A DNA stretch of 34,929 nucleotides, from positions 1 to 34,929 of the forward strand of contig URLJ01000010.1 in the NCBI GenBank assembly GCA_900548675.1, read 5' to 3'. The notes below the pieces were generated by a model. That model did not search any database and was not told where the DNA came from. It saw only the letters and a program-made list of their open reading frames with translations. This document shows, in pieces, positions 17,145 to 25,181 of the stretch (position 1 is the first letter of the stretch; every line of letters begins with the position of its first letter). Both the position numbers and the translations under genes were made by a program. This DNA is from an uncultured Mollicutes bacterium. Lineage in GTDB: Bacteria > Bacillota_I > Bacilli_A > ML615J-28 > CAG-313.

Positions 17145-17357
17145 CTATTTAATTTTAATTAAATCATGGTATATTTCTTCTAACGCTATACCAATAGATC
17201 TTTTATTAACGGGGTTTTCGATATATGTAAGTTCTGTTTCATCGATTTCTTTGGCACGTTTAGCCACTGCAATTACCAATTTATATTTTGAACTTGTTTT
17301 ATGCGTTAGTTGGTCAACCGATGGATAACGCATACCTTCTTTAATTTGTTGTTTCAT
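17145..17357 (-). CDS. rpoZ: RNA polymerase subunit omega
   Basis: Omega helps assemble beta-prime in RNA polymerase. The 70-residue protein has MRYPSVDQLTHKTSSKYKLVIAVAKRAKEI, the family core with the conserved Ser-Lys-Tyr and AKRA region, and ENPVNKRSIGIALEEI. It overlaps the end of gmk by 17 bp, the standard Firmicute arrangement. Confidence 0.93.
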   Translation of the reverse strand: MKQQIKEGMRYPSVDQLTHKTSSKYKLVIAVAKRAKEIDETELTYIENPVNKRSIGIALEEIYHDLIKIK

Positions 17358-17979
17358 AATCAGTATCCTCCAATAATTTAAAATATCCTTCTAAACTTCT
17401 TGAGCATCTAGCATGCTCAGCTCTAATTATCGCTTTAATGCGGTCCGCCGCATTATCAACATCATCATTAATAACAATATAGTCATATCCTGTTGCCATT
17501 TTTAATTCGCGACGTGCTTTTTCAAGACGTTCTTTTATTTTTTCATCATTTTCCGTTCCTCTTGTCAACAAGCGCTCTTTAAGCGAATTATATGATGGCG
17601 GAGCTATAAAGATGAAAACGGCATCAGGTCTTTTGGCCTTCACTTGCATGGCACCCTCTACTTCTATTTCCAACAAGACTTCTTTTCCTTCATCAAGAAG
17701 TTGATCAATCTTATCTGCTGGTGTGCCATAATAGTTGCCAACAAATTGGGCATATTCTAAAAACTTGTTTGCTTTTATTCTTTTGACAAATTCTTCCTTT
17801 GTAACAAAATAATAATCAACACCTTCAATTTCACCTGCCCTAGGTTTTCTTGTTGTCATTGATATTGAATAAACAAGATTATGACCACCACTCGCAAATA
17901 ACGCTCTTCTAACCGTTCCTTTGCCAACTCCTGATGGTCCTGATAAAACTATTAAAATGCCTTTTTGATTTAACTTCAT
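17341..17979 (-). CDS. gmk: Guanylate kinase
   Basis: Gmk phosphorylates GMP to GDP. The protein of about 212 residues has the P-loop GPSGVGKGTV near its start, SISMTTRKPRAGEIEGVDYYFV (GMP-binding), FLEYAQFVGNYYGTP, and LLEIEVEGAMQVK, all diagnostic. ATG at 17979 is the likely start because GAGG lies about 9 nt upstream; an upstream TTG at 18000 has no such support. It heads the gmk-rpoZ-M32-membrane protein unit. Salvage enzymes hpt and upp lie just downstream on the same strand. Confidence 0.96.
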   Translation of the reverse strand: MKLNQKGILIVLSGPSGVGKGTVRRALFASGGHNLVYSISMTTRKPRAGEIEGVDYYFVTKEEFVKRIKANKFLEYAQFVGNYYGTPADKIDQLLDEGKEVLLEIEVEGAMQVKAKRPDAVFIFIAPPSYNSLKERLLTRGTENDEKIKERLEKARRELKMATGYDYIVINDDVDNAADRIKAIIRAEHARCSRSLEGYFKLLEDTDYETTN

Positions 17980-18116
17980 TGTCTTATTCCTCACGCACAA
18001 TAAACCTTTTAATTATTTTACCACGAATCAATTCATTTATCAAGAAAAATGAAAATAAATGAAAATTAAATTTTTTAGAATCATTATTATTATTTCCATC
18101 ATTTCAATTTTAATGT

Positions 18117-18144
18117 TTGACATTTTACAATTTTATGATAAAAT
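18117..18144 (+). promoter_or_regulatory. Promoter of rqcH
   Basis: TTGACA, a 16-nt spacer and TAAAAT lie 30 nt before the rqcH start codon. Confidence 0.75.
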
Positions 18145-18173
18145 AGTATTAGTAAAAATAAAGGAGGTAGAAT

Positions 18174-19805
18174 ATGGCAATTGATGGCGTGTTTTTACAT
18201 CACTTAATAACTGAACTAACCCCTTTTGTAAAAGATGCAAAAGTCAATAAAATTATTCAACCAGACTATCATATTTTCATTATGAATATTCGTAAAAATG
18301 GTGAGAATCGCGATTTATTATTATCGTATGATTTAAACAATGCGAGAATCCACCTAACAAATGAAAAATATGATAACCCCACTACTCCATATGGCTTCTG
18401 TATGTTACTTAGAAAATATTTAGAACGTAGTATCATCACAGGCTTCGAACAGATAGAAAATGATCGATTAGTAAAACTAACCTTTAAAACATCTAATGAA
18501 TTAGGTGACGATACAGTTTACCACTTATTTTTAGAAATTATGGGTCGAAACGCCAATTTAATATTAACGAATGATAGTTATATAATAATCGATGCCGTAA
18601 GACATTTTGTTCCTAGTCTTGATAACGAAAAAGCGCGAATAATTCTCCCCAAGGCAACTTATGTTTTACCATCAGACAATGGTCAAATTAACCCCTATAA
18701 AGTTACAACTTTTTCAAGTTTAGATACGCTTCAAGGTGTTTCGAAAGCTTTGATAAAAGAAATCAATCTTCTTGGTAATGTTAATAAAATTATAACGAGA
18801 GAAACGCTCCCTGTAGTTTATGAAGCTGATGGAGAAAATATCAAAAGTTCTTTCTTTTATTGTTTTAAATTAGATAGTTTAACTTCTAGTTTCAAAACAT
18901 ACCCATCTTTATCAAAAATGTTAGATTATTATTATAAAAAAGAAACTAACAATAATACTAGTTTTAGATTAGATTTACAAAAACAAGTATTAAGGGAGAT
19001 TAACCGTTTAAAACAAAAAAAGGCTAACCTATTGGATGATTTAGAAAACGCGAAAACACACCTAAAGGATAAAGATATTGCGCTTACGATTCAATGTTAC
19101 CTTTATCAAATTAAAAAAGGTGATAAAACATATCAGGCATTAAATCCTTGGACAAACGAAGAGATGACTATTAAGTTAGATCCCCTTTTAAGTCCTCTAG
19201 ATAATATGAAAAAATATTTCCATAGCGCTAAAAAAAGTGAAAATGCATTGAAACATCTCGATTTATGGCTTCTTAAAACAAATAAAGATATTGCCTATTT
19301 AGAAGATATCTATGAAGAGATTTATTTTGCTGATCATAATAGTATCGAAGAAATTAAAAATGAACTTTTAAAAGAACATTTTTTAATAAAAAGAAAAAAC
19401 GCTAAACTAAAGAGAAAGACTACTACAAAAATAGTTCTTACGAACTATCATATTAATAATAATATTATTTTAGTTGGAAAATGTAATACTCAAAATGATT
19501 ACTTGATTAATAAAGTTGCTAATCCAAATGATTATTGGTTTCACGTTAAAGGGGCGCCAAGTGCCCATGTTGTGCTTAAATGTGATGAATTAAATGAAAG
19601 GTTGATTAGAACAGCCGCCCAAATTGCCGCTTTAAACTCCCACTTTAAAACATCTAGTAGTGTACCTATTGACTATACAAAAATCCGTTTTTTAAAAAAG
19701 ATTCCTAAAGAAAAAGGATATCACGTTACGTACACCAATCAAGCAACTATTTATATTGATCCCGATCCAGAAGAATTAAATCGTTTATTAAAAGAGAAAG
19801 AGTGA
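18174..19805 (+). CDS. rqcH: RqcH/NFACT ribosome quality control protein (FbpA family)
   Basis: RqcH, the bacterial Rqc2/NEMF homologue, binds stalled 50S-peptidyl-tRNA complexes and directs C-terminal alanine tailing. The family was earlier called fibronectin-binding protein FbpA. The 543 residues have the NFACT-N domain (DGVFLHHLITEL; EIMGRNANLILTN), a middle coiled-coil region (about 260-420, Lys/Glu-rich) and the C-terminal NFACT-R domain (LVGKCNTQNDYLINKVANPNDYWFHVKGAPSAHVVLK). The end IRFLKKIPKEKGYHVTYTNQATIYIDP is also typical. The start at 18174 has AAAGGAGGT upstream. It stands alone with its own promoter and terminator. Confidence 0.94.
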   Translation: MAIDGVFLHHLITELTPFVKDAKVNKIIQPDYHIFIMNIRKNGENRDLLLSYDLNNARIHLTNEKYDNPTTPYGFCMLLRKYLERSIITGFEQIENDRLVKLTFKTSNELGDDTVYHLFLEIMGRNANLILTNDSYIIIDAVRHFVPSLDNEKARIILPKATYVLPSDNGQINPYKVTTFSSLDTLQGVSKALIKEINLLGNVNKIITRETLPVVYEADGENIKSSFFYCFKLDSLTSSFKTYPSLSKMLDYYYKKETNNNTSFRLDLQKQVLREINRLKQKKANLLDDLENAKTHLKDKDIALTIQCYLYQIKKGDKTYQALNPWTNEEMTIKLDPLLSPLDNMKKYFHSAKKSENALKHLDLWLLKTNKDIAYLEDIYEEIYFADHNSIEEIKNELLKEHFLIKRKNAKLKRKTTTKIVLTNYHINNNIILVGKCNTQNDYLINKVANPNDYWFHVKGAPSAHVVLKCDELNERLIRTAAQIAALNSHFKTSSSVPIDYTKIRFLKKIPKEKGYHVTYTNQATIYIDPDPEELNRLLKEKE

Positions 19806-19830
19806 TTGTAATACTATACAATCACTCTTT
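19800..19830. terminator. Bidirectional terminator between rqcH and cse60
   Basis: AGTGATTGTA and TACAATCACT form a 10-bp stem with T-rich tails on both strands. It overlaps the ends of both convergent genes. Confidence 0.88.
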
Positions 19831-20004
19831 TTCATCATATATAATCATACACGTGAAACAATATATTTGTTCTCTTTCATCATACATCAAAGCAACTTGA
19901 TACTTTATATCAATTATTTCAGTATCAGGTATCGATTTTAAAAATTGATTTACTTTAATTTCTAAATCATGTTCATGCCCTTCATCGAAAAGTTTTACTT
20001 TCAT
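19822..20004 (-). CDS. Cse60-family small sporulation protein
   Basis: This 60-residue acidic protein, MKVKLFDEGHEHDLEIKVNQFL...IIDIKYQVAL..DEREQIYCFTCMIIYDE, matches the Cse60 family (sigma-E-controlled small protein in Bacillus; function unknown). The ribosome site AGGTGATAAA precedes the ATG. It lies alone between two terminated units, which fits a sporulation-specific promoter, though none could be assigned with confidence. Confidence 0.85.
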   Translation of the reverse strand: MKVKLFDEGHEHDLEIKVNQFLKSIPDTEIIDIKYQVALMYDEREQIYCFTCMIIYDEKE

Positions 20005-20063
20005 TTTATCACCTATTACTATTTTAACTTACAAAGTTTAAAAAATAGGTAAAAAGATGTCTA

Positions 20064-20690
20064 TTAAAACTTTTTTTCACATAGATCTTTTAATGGGCAT
20101 TTTTCACATAATGGTCTTTGACTTATACAAATGGTTCTTCCAAGATTTATCAAAGCTAAATGCATAAAATGCCAATCTTCTTCTAAGAAAAGGTCTTTAA
20201 GAAGTAGTTCTACCCGGTTAGTCGTAGCATTAACTGGTACTAGCCCCATTCTCTTAGTCGTTCTTTCAACATGAGTGTCCACCGCAAAACCTGGTAAATT
20301 AAATCCTTCACTTAAAATAACATTCGCAGTCTTTCTCCCAACCCCTTTAAGGTGAGTTAACTCATCAATTGTTCTAGGTATTTCTCCTAAAAAATCTTCG
20401 TTTACTTGTTTAGCCATTTGGATAAGATTATGTGACTTAGTTAAAGCCAAACCAAGCGGTTTAATGATTTCATAAACATCTTGGACTGAAGCACCACTTA
20501 AAGCTAAAATTGATGGGTATTTTAAAAATAAATTAGGTGTTACTTTGTTCACAGCTTTATCCGTTGTTTGAGCACTAAGAATAACCGCCACTAATAGTTG
20601 ATAAGTATTTTCAAACACTAGTGCACATTTAACATCGCTATTATATTCATACAAGGCTTCTTTAATTAATGACGCTTTACTTTTTAACAT
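20064..20690 (-). CDS. nth: Endonuclease III
   Basis: Nth is the base-excision repair DNA glycosylase/AP lyase for oxidised pyrimidines. The 208 residues include the helix-hairpin-helix LTHLKGVGRKTANVIL with the catalytic Lys in RKTA, the catalytic Asp in FAVDTHVERTTKRMGL, and the [4Fe-4S] motif C-x6-C-x2-C-x5-C near the end (CISQRPLCEKCPLKDLC). It overlaps the end of dnaD by 14 bp, and the dnaD-nth order is as in Bacillus. Confidence 0.97.
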   Translation of the reverse strand: MLKSKASLIKEALYEYNSDVKCALVFENTYQLLVAVILSAQTTDKAVNKVTPNLFLKYPSILALSGASVQDVYEIIKPLGLALTKSHNLIQMAKQVNEDFLGEIPRTIDELTHLKGVGRKTANVILSEGFNLPGFAVDTHVERTTKRMGLVPVNATTNRVELLLKDLFLEEDWHFMHLALINLGRTICISQRPLCEKCPLKDLCEKKF

Positions 20691-21315
20691 TAAATAAATC
20701 CAATACCTCTTTTATTTCAGGATTAACAACGCATGCCTTGCGTTCTTTAGCTCTTTTACGGCTATTGATTATCGCATCAGTATATTTTAAAGAATTTTTA
20801 CCATTTTTAATCGTTTCAAGAACAGCTGTATCAATTTCATCATAAGTAACATTTTCATCAAGCCAAATATTGATTAGTTCTAGATCACTAAGAGAAAGCA
20901 TTCTTTGAAAACGTTCTTCAACCATTTGAGTAATATTAGATACTGCTAGTGCTCGATCATGTTTGATTGGCTCGGCTTTTTCTTTGTCTAAAACATCTCC
21001 TAATTTTTCGATAATAGGGTTTAGTGAAAACTTTTCGGTAGGAACTCTATTTACATCATTTGCTTCATATGTAAGCTCAATCATTCCTTTTTCTACTAAG
21101 TTTACAATCATCTTTGATAAAATACTTTCGCTAATGGTCATTTTTTGTTTTAATGAACTAACTGAAAGCATTTCATTGTTTTTGCTTTTATCATCGTATA
21201 AGTGCATTATAATAATTGTTTCGACTTCATTCAAACCGATCTGTTTATAGTTTTCTAACAATGCATCTTTAAACGATATTAAATTAGATTGGATTAATTT
21301 ACTATAATTGTTCAT
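20677..21315 (-). CDS. dnaD: DnaD-family replication initiation protein
   Basis: DnaD remodels DNA during replication initiation and PriA-dependent restart. The protein of about 212 residues has an N-terminal winged-helix domain (MSVSSLKQKMTISESILSKMIVNLVEKGMIELTYE) and a C-terminal DnaD/DnaB_2 domain (RMLSLSDLELINIWLDENVTYDEIDTAVLETIKN). The usual YxxxILxxW ending reads YTDAIINSRKRA, so the conserved Trp is missing. ATG at 21315 is preferred, with GCGAGG 5 nt upstream; the upstream in-frame extension (to 21375) lacks a ribosome site. Confidence 0.9.
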   Translation of the reverse strand: MNNYSKLIQSNLISFKDALLENYKQIGLNEVETIIIMHLYDDKSKNNEMLSVSSLKQKMTISESILSKMIVNLVEKGMIELTYEANDVNRVPTEKFSLNPIIEKLGDVLDKEKAEPIKHDRALAVSNITQMVEERFQRMLSLSDLELINIWLDENVTYDEIDTAVLETIKNGKNSLKYTDAIINSRKRAKERKACVVNPEIKEVLDLFNVKK

Positions 21316-21381
21316 ACTAGCCTCGCGATTTTTATACGTATGAAGATTATAACACATTTTAAGCTTTTTTGTCAAAAATTA

Positions 21382-22161
21382 TTACTCTACTTTTGCGATA
21401 TCTAAAATATACCTTTTTTCAATTTCCTTAAGATACTTTTCAATCATTTCTAGATATGCTTCTTTAGACTTTATCTTATGCATTATCACAACTTCTTCAC
21501 TTTCACTTTCAATTATGATTTTATGAGTTGGAATACTGTTTTCAATTCTATTAGAAACAATACTTTGGGGCGATATGTGCATAGTTTCCGCAAGATAAAG
21601 TGCTGTACCTGATGGAGCATCTTTTTTTGAAGGTAAATGACATTCTTCAAGCCTAAATTTATAACCAAAATCGCTAATACTTTCTAGCCACTCTTTAATA
21701 AAAAAGATCCCTTTTGTATAATTAGGTTTGTAAATAAACGAAGTTTTATATTTTCTAGACAATTTTTCTAATTCGCGAAATACTTCTTTTTTTCTTCCTG
21801 TTACACCACTAATTATGGGTATTCTTTTTTTTAATGCTTCTTTTAAATACAGCGAAGTTTCTTCACCTGCAAGAGAGAAATCTAAAATGAGATCGGGTTT
21901 TTGTTCTAATGCATTCATAAATGTTAATGTCTCATTTTGATCAACCTCTAAAATGAGATATTTTTCTTTAAACGCATTAACAAAATATTTTCCCATTTTT
22001 CCTTTTGAACCTAATATCATTATTTTTTTAATTGGTTTTTTTAAGTAAAAACGATCTTTCAAAAATCCCATAAGCATTAATATACCAGCCGTTATCACAC
22101 CCGCAATAACTATTAAATATGTATCAATAATAATCACCACTATATAATATGCTACAACCAC
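21382..22161 (-). CDS. dapB: Dihydrodipicolinate reductase DapB with N-terminal membrane segment
   Basis: DapB reduces the tetrahydrodipicolinate precursor in the lysine pathway, which also feeds spore dipicolinate. The core shows GSKGKMGK (NADPH loop GxxGxMG), DFSLAGEE, SGVTG, KPNYTKG and the signature ECHLPSKKDAPSGTA (family form E-x-H-H-x-x-K-x-D-A-P-S-G-T-A). Two oddities stand out. A hydrophobic segment (about residues 3-33) precedes the core, suggesting a membrane anchor, whereas family members are soluble. The second His of the signature is Leu, while the catalytic first His is kept. The reductase core (about 215 residues) is short for the family (about 240-270). The start is uncertain: GTG at 22161 has no ribosome site, but the frame stays open and hydrophobic. 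A -10 TATAAT lies at 22177-22182. Confidence 0.8.
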   Translation of the reverse strand: MVVAYYIVVIIIDTYLIVIAGVITAGILMLMGFLKDRFYLKKPIKKIMILGSKGKMGKYFVNAFKEKYLILEVDQNETLTFMNALEQKPDLILDFSLAGEETSLYLKEALKKRIPIISGVTGRKKEVFRELEKLSRKYKTSFIYKPNYTKGIFFIKEWLESISDFGYKFRLEECHLPSKKDAPSGTALYLAETMHISPQSIVSNRIENSIPTHKIIIESESEEVVIMHKIKSKEAYLEMIEKYLKEIEKRYILDIAKVE

Positions 22162-22229
22162 TAGTTTTGAGAAAACATTATAAACTTTATTAATAACAAA
22201 AAAAGATATCAGCTTTTAAGAAAAAAAGT

Positions 22230-22258
22230 TTGTTTTTTTTTTACTTTTAGTATATAAT
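22230..22258 (+). promoter_or_regulatory. Promoter of the CDF transporter gene
   Basis: TTGTTT, a 17-nt spacer and TATAAT lie 37 nt before the likely start of the transporter. Confidence 0.7.
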
Positions 22259-22295
22259 ATATTATAATATCATGCAATATATAAAGGTGATTCAA

Positions 22296-23480
22296 ATGCA
22301 TAAATTACTTGTAAAAATATTTATTAAGAATTATAAGAACACAGAAGACCCTAAAATAAGATCAAAATATGGTACTTTAAGTGGTATCATAGGAATTATA
22401 ACTAACCTTCTTTTAGCTATCACAAAAATTATTTTAGGAATTATCTCCTTTAGCGTAGGTATCGTCGCCGATGGAATAAACAACCTATCCGATAGTTTAT
22501 CATCGGTTATAACAATAATTGGTTTCAAGTTATCAGCAGAACCGGCTGACGCCAAACATCCTTTTGGACATGAACGAATTGAATATATTACTGGATTAAT
22601 AATTTCTTTTATTATTCTTATGATCGCTGTAACACTAGGAAAAGAATCTGTTATGAAACTTATTGAAAATAAACATACGATGGAAATATCTTATGTTATT
22701 TTAGGAATAATGACGTTATCAGTTCTTGTTAAATGTTGGCAAGGAGTTTTCTATAAAAAAATGGCTAAGGCTATTGATAGTGAAGCTTTAGGAGCTAATT
22801 CCATTGATAGTTTCAACGATTGCCTTTCAACCGGAGCGGTTATTGTCAGTATGATTATCTATCTTGTAACCGACGGTAAAGTATCTATTGATGGTTACGC
22901 TGGTATTTTTGTAGCTATTTTCATTATGATTAGTGGCATAAAATTATGTAAAGATACTATTAGTCCCCTTTTAGGTGAAGCTCCTAGTAGTGCCCTCATC
23001 AATGAATTAGCTGAAAAGATTACTCAATATGATGGCGTTTTAGGAATTCATGATCTCGTAATTCACAACTATGGACCAAACAAAAACTTTGCATCTGTCC
23101 ATGTCGAAGTAGCTAGTGATGTGCCAATAATGATCAGTCATGATCAAATGGATAATATTGAACATGATATAAAAAAAGAAATGAATATTGATCTTACTAT
23201 TCATATGGATCCTATTGATATAAAAGATGAAAAAGTATTGTCACTAAAAAAAATTATTACCGATATTGTTACAACATATGATAAGAGTTTATCTATTCAC
23301 GACTTTCGGGTTGTGTTTGGAGTAACACATAATAATGTTTTGTTTGACCTTGTTCTTCCTCTTAAATATTTCAAAACTCCTGCTGAGGTTAGATGTGAAA
23401 TAATTAGTTTAATAAAAGAATATGATCAAACACTAAACCCTATCATTGAAATAGATCAAGCATACGAACACAATTTATAA
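22296..23480 (+). CDS. Cation diffusion facilitator (probable Mn/Zn/Fe exporter)
   Basis: This CDF metal/proton antiporter has about 394 residues. It has six membrane helices (the first begins LSGIIGIITNLLLAITKII), metal-site motifs DGINNLSDSL in helix 2 and SIDSFNDCLS in helix 5, and a C-terminal ferredoxin-like CDF dimer domain (GEAPSSALINELAEKI...GIHDLVIHNYGPNKNFASVHVEV). The NxxxD (helix 2) and DxxxD (helix 5) pattern resembles the manganese group, a weak inference. The family domain is followed by about 90 extra residues that repeat a second dimer-like fold. ATG at 22296 is preferred (AAAGGTGATTCAA before it) over the ATG at 22272. The VanZ gene follows after 11 nt. Confidence 0.92.
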   Translation: MHKLLVKIFIKNYKNTEDPKIRSKYGTLSGIIGIITNLLLAITKIILGIISFSVGIVADGINNLSDSLSSVITIIGFKLSAEPADAKHPFGHERIEYITGLIISFIILMIAVTLGKESVMKLIENKHTMEISYVILGIMTLSVLVKCWQGVFYKKMAKAIDSEALGANSIDSFNDCLSTGAVIVSMIIYLVTDGKVSIDGYAGIFVAIFIMISGIKLCKDTISPLLGEAPSSALINELAEKITQYDGVLGIHDLVIHNYGPNKNFASVHVEVASDVPIMISHDQMDNIEHDIKKEMNIDLTIHMDPIDIKDEKVLSLKKIITDIVTTYDKSLSIHDFRVVFGVTHNNVLFDLVLPLKYFKTPAEVRCEIISLIKEYDQTLNPIIEIDQAYEHNL

Positions 23481-23491
23481 GGGAGAAGACT

Positions 23492-25114
23492 ATGGAAACA
23501 AAACTTTTTAAAACAATTAAATGGCTTTCATTTAGTCTTTATTTGTTAGGGACTATCATTATTTTAGGTGAAGCAGCCATACCAAGTAAACAATCAGCAG
23601 CCCAAAGTAATGCTGTTGGAAATGTCATTAAAGATTTTATTGATGGAATTACTGACACTAAATCCGAGCTAATTAAAGTTAAAAATATTAAAATTAAAGA
23701 AAACGACGAATATAATAATAAAACAATTGTTGAAGGAACAAAATTTTCACTAACCGCAGTGATTTATCCAAGCAACGCTTCTAACAAAAGTGTTATTTGG
23801 GAAAGCAGCAATAACGATATTGTTAGTATCAATAGCAATGGCGAAGTATATTTAAAAAAAGCAGGTCACGCTACAATTAGTTTAATTAGCGCTGAAAACG
23901 AAGCTATTTTTAAAACAATTACGATTAGTGTAAGTGAAGCACCGATTACAGCTTTAGAAATAATTAATAATAATGAAGAAATCTTTGTTGGTAAAACATA
24001 TAATTTAACCGCTAAAATTACTCCTTTTGTCGCTTCATATCACCCTATTGAGTGGAGTGTTGAAGATAGTACCATTCTATCTATCACAAAGCAAGGAACA
24101 ATAAAAGGTCTAAAAGAAGGCAAAACAATTGTTAAAGCCACTTCTCTTGAAGTTACTTCTAGTATAGAAATAACGGTTACAAAAGATCCTCAAGCAGATT
24201 TACCAAAGATTCCGCTTGAAGCCTTAACCCTTAAAAACCTTTCTGATAATAATGAAATAATATTAAATAAGAACTTAAAGTTAAAGTATGATATTTATCC
24301 TACTAATGCTTATGATGTAAATGTAATTTGGGAGAGTTCCGATGATAAAGTTATAAAAGTTAAACAAGATGGAACAATTTATCCCGTCGCTGTGGGTAGT
24401 GCTAAAATTACCATTAGAAGTGCTGTTAACAAGTCCATTAAATCCTCTATTGTTTTAAACGTTATAAATATCTATCCTGAAAAAATGTCAATTATATCAA
24501 AACTTGGAACAACTGTAAAAGTATTAAAGGTTAATAGTAGTGAAAAACTAGATATTAAATTAGAAGGTGATTATACATATGATACAATTAGTTATTCTTC
24601 AAGTGAACCAAATGTCGCTACAATTGATAACAATGGTATGATTGTTGGTATCAAAGCTGGTAAAACAATCATTGAGGCTTCAATTGGAAATAATAAAATA
24701 AGCTTTGAATTAACGATAGAATCTCCTTCCTATATTAAAAATCAAACGCATTTTCTACTTTTAGTAAGAAAAGGCATTGGACATTTCGGAGCATTTTTTT
24801 GTCTTGGGCTTGCCTCTATTTTTATGTTACTATGTTTTTTAAAATATCTACCTTCAGCATTTTTGTTATCTGCTGTTCAAGGTTTCATCATTGCTGGTCT
24901 TTCTGAATTGATTCAAGCTGTAACACCAGGAAGATTTTGTACATGGAATGATGTTATCATTGATTTTAGTGGTTTTATATGCGGAGTATGTGGAACTATC
25001 TTTATTATTTTATTAGTTAAGTTCATTATATGGCTCATTAGAACAATTAAAAAAGAACGTATTTATGACCCATACGCTCTTCATCCAAAAAGATTATCTA
25101 GAAAAAGAAAATAA
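23492..25114 (+). CDS. VanZ-like membrane protein with four inserted Ig-like (Big_2) domains
   Basis: This 540-residue protein begins with one membrane helix (about 10-28) and a short VanZ-type segment GEAAIPSKQSAAQSNAVGNVI. Four Big_2-like domains follow (about 62-147, 152-230, 242-325, 330-410), each with the pattern I-W-(E/S)-S-x-(N/D)-x-x-I...G-x-(I/V)...K-A-G-x-x-x-I. The C-terminus returns to VanZ: KGIGHFGAFFCLGL (427-440) and SELIQAVTPGRFCTWNDVIIDFSG (471-494) with about three more helices, then a basic tail. VanZ proteins can lower teicoplanin binding, but most have unknown roles. The Ig part would lie outside the cell as an inserted loop, probably contacting the wall. It is 11 nt behind the CDF gene and followed by a terminator. 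Confidence 0.9.
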   Translation: METKLFKTIKWLSFSLYLLGTIIILGEAAIPSKQSAAQSNAVGNVIKDFIDGITDTKSELIKVKNIKIKENDEYNNKTIVEGTKFSLTAVIYPSNASNKSVIWESSNNDIVSINSNGEVYLKKAGHATISLISAENEAIFKTITISVSEAPITALEIINNNEEIFVGKTYNLTAKITPFVASYHPIEWSVEDSTILSITKQGTIKGLKEGKTIVKATSLEVTSSIEITVTKDPQADLPKIPLEALTLKNLSDNNEIILNKNLKLKYDIYPTNAYDVNVIWESSDDKVIKVKQDGTIYPVAVGSAKITIRSAVNKSIKSSIVLNVINIYPEKMSIISKLGTTVKVLKVNSSEKLDIKLEGDYTYDTISYSSSEPNVATIDNNGMIVGIKAGKTIIEASIGNNKISFELTIESPSYIKNQTHFLLLVRKGIGHFGAFFCLGLASIFMLLCFLKYLPSAFLLSAVQGFIIAGLSELIQAVTPGRFCTWNDVIIDFSGFICGVCGTIFIILLVKFIIWLIRTIKKERIYDPYALHPKRLSRKRK

Positions 25115-25131
25115 TCATTTAAATAAAAATT

Positions 25132-25167
25132 AACACCCTTTCCTCTTAATATGAGGAAGGGGTGTTT
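25132..25167 (+). terminator. Terminator after the VanZ-Ig gene
   Basis: AACACCCTTTCCTC pairs with GAGGAAGGGGTGTT (one mismatched pair) around a short loop, followed by TTTT. Confidence 0.88.
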
Positions 25168-25181
25168 TTAATATAATTTTT

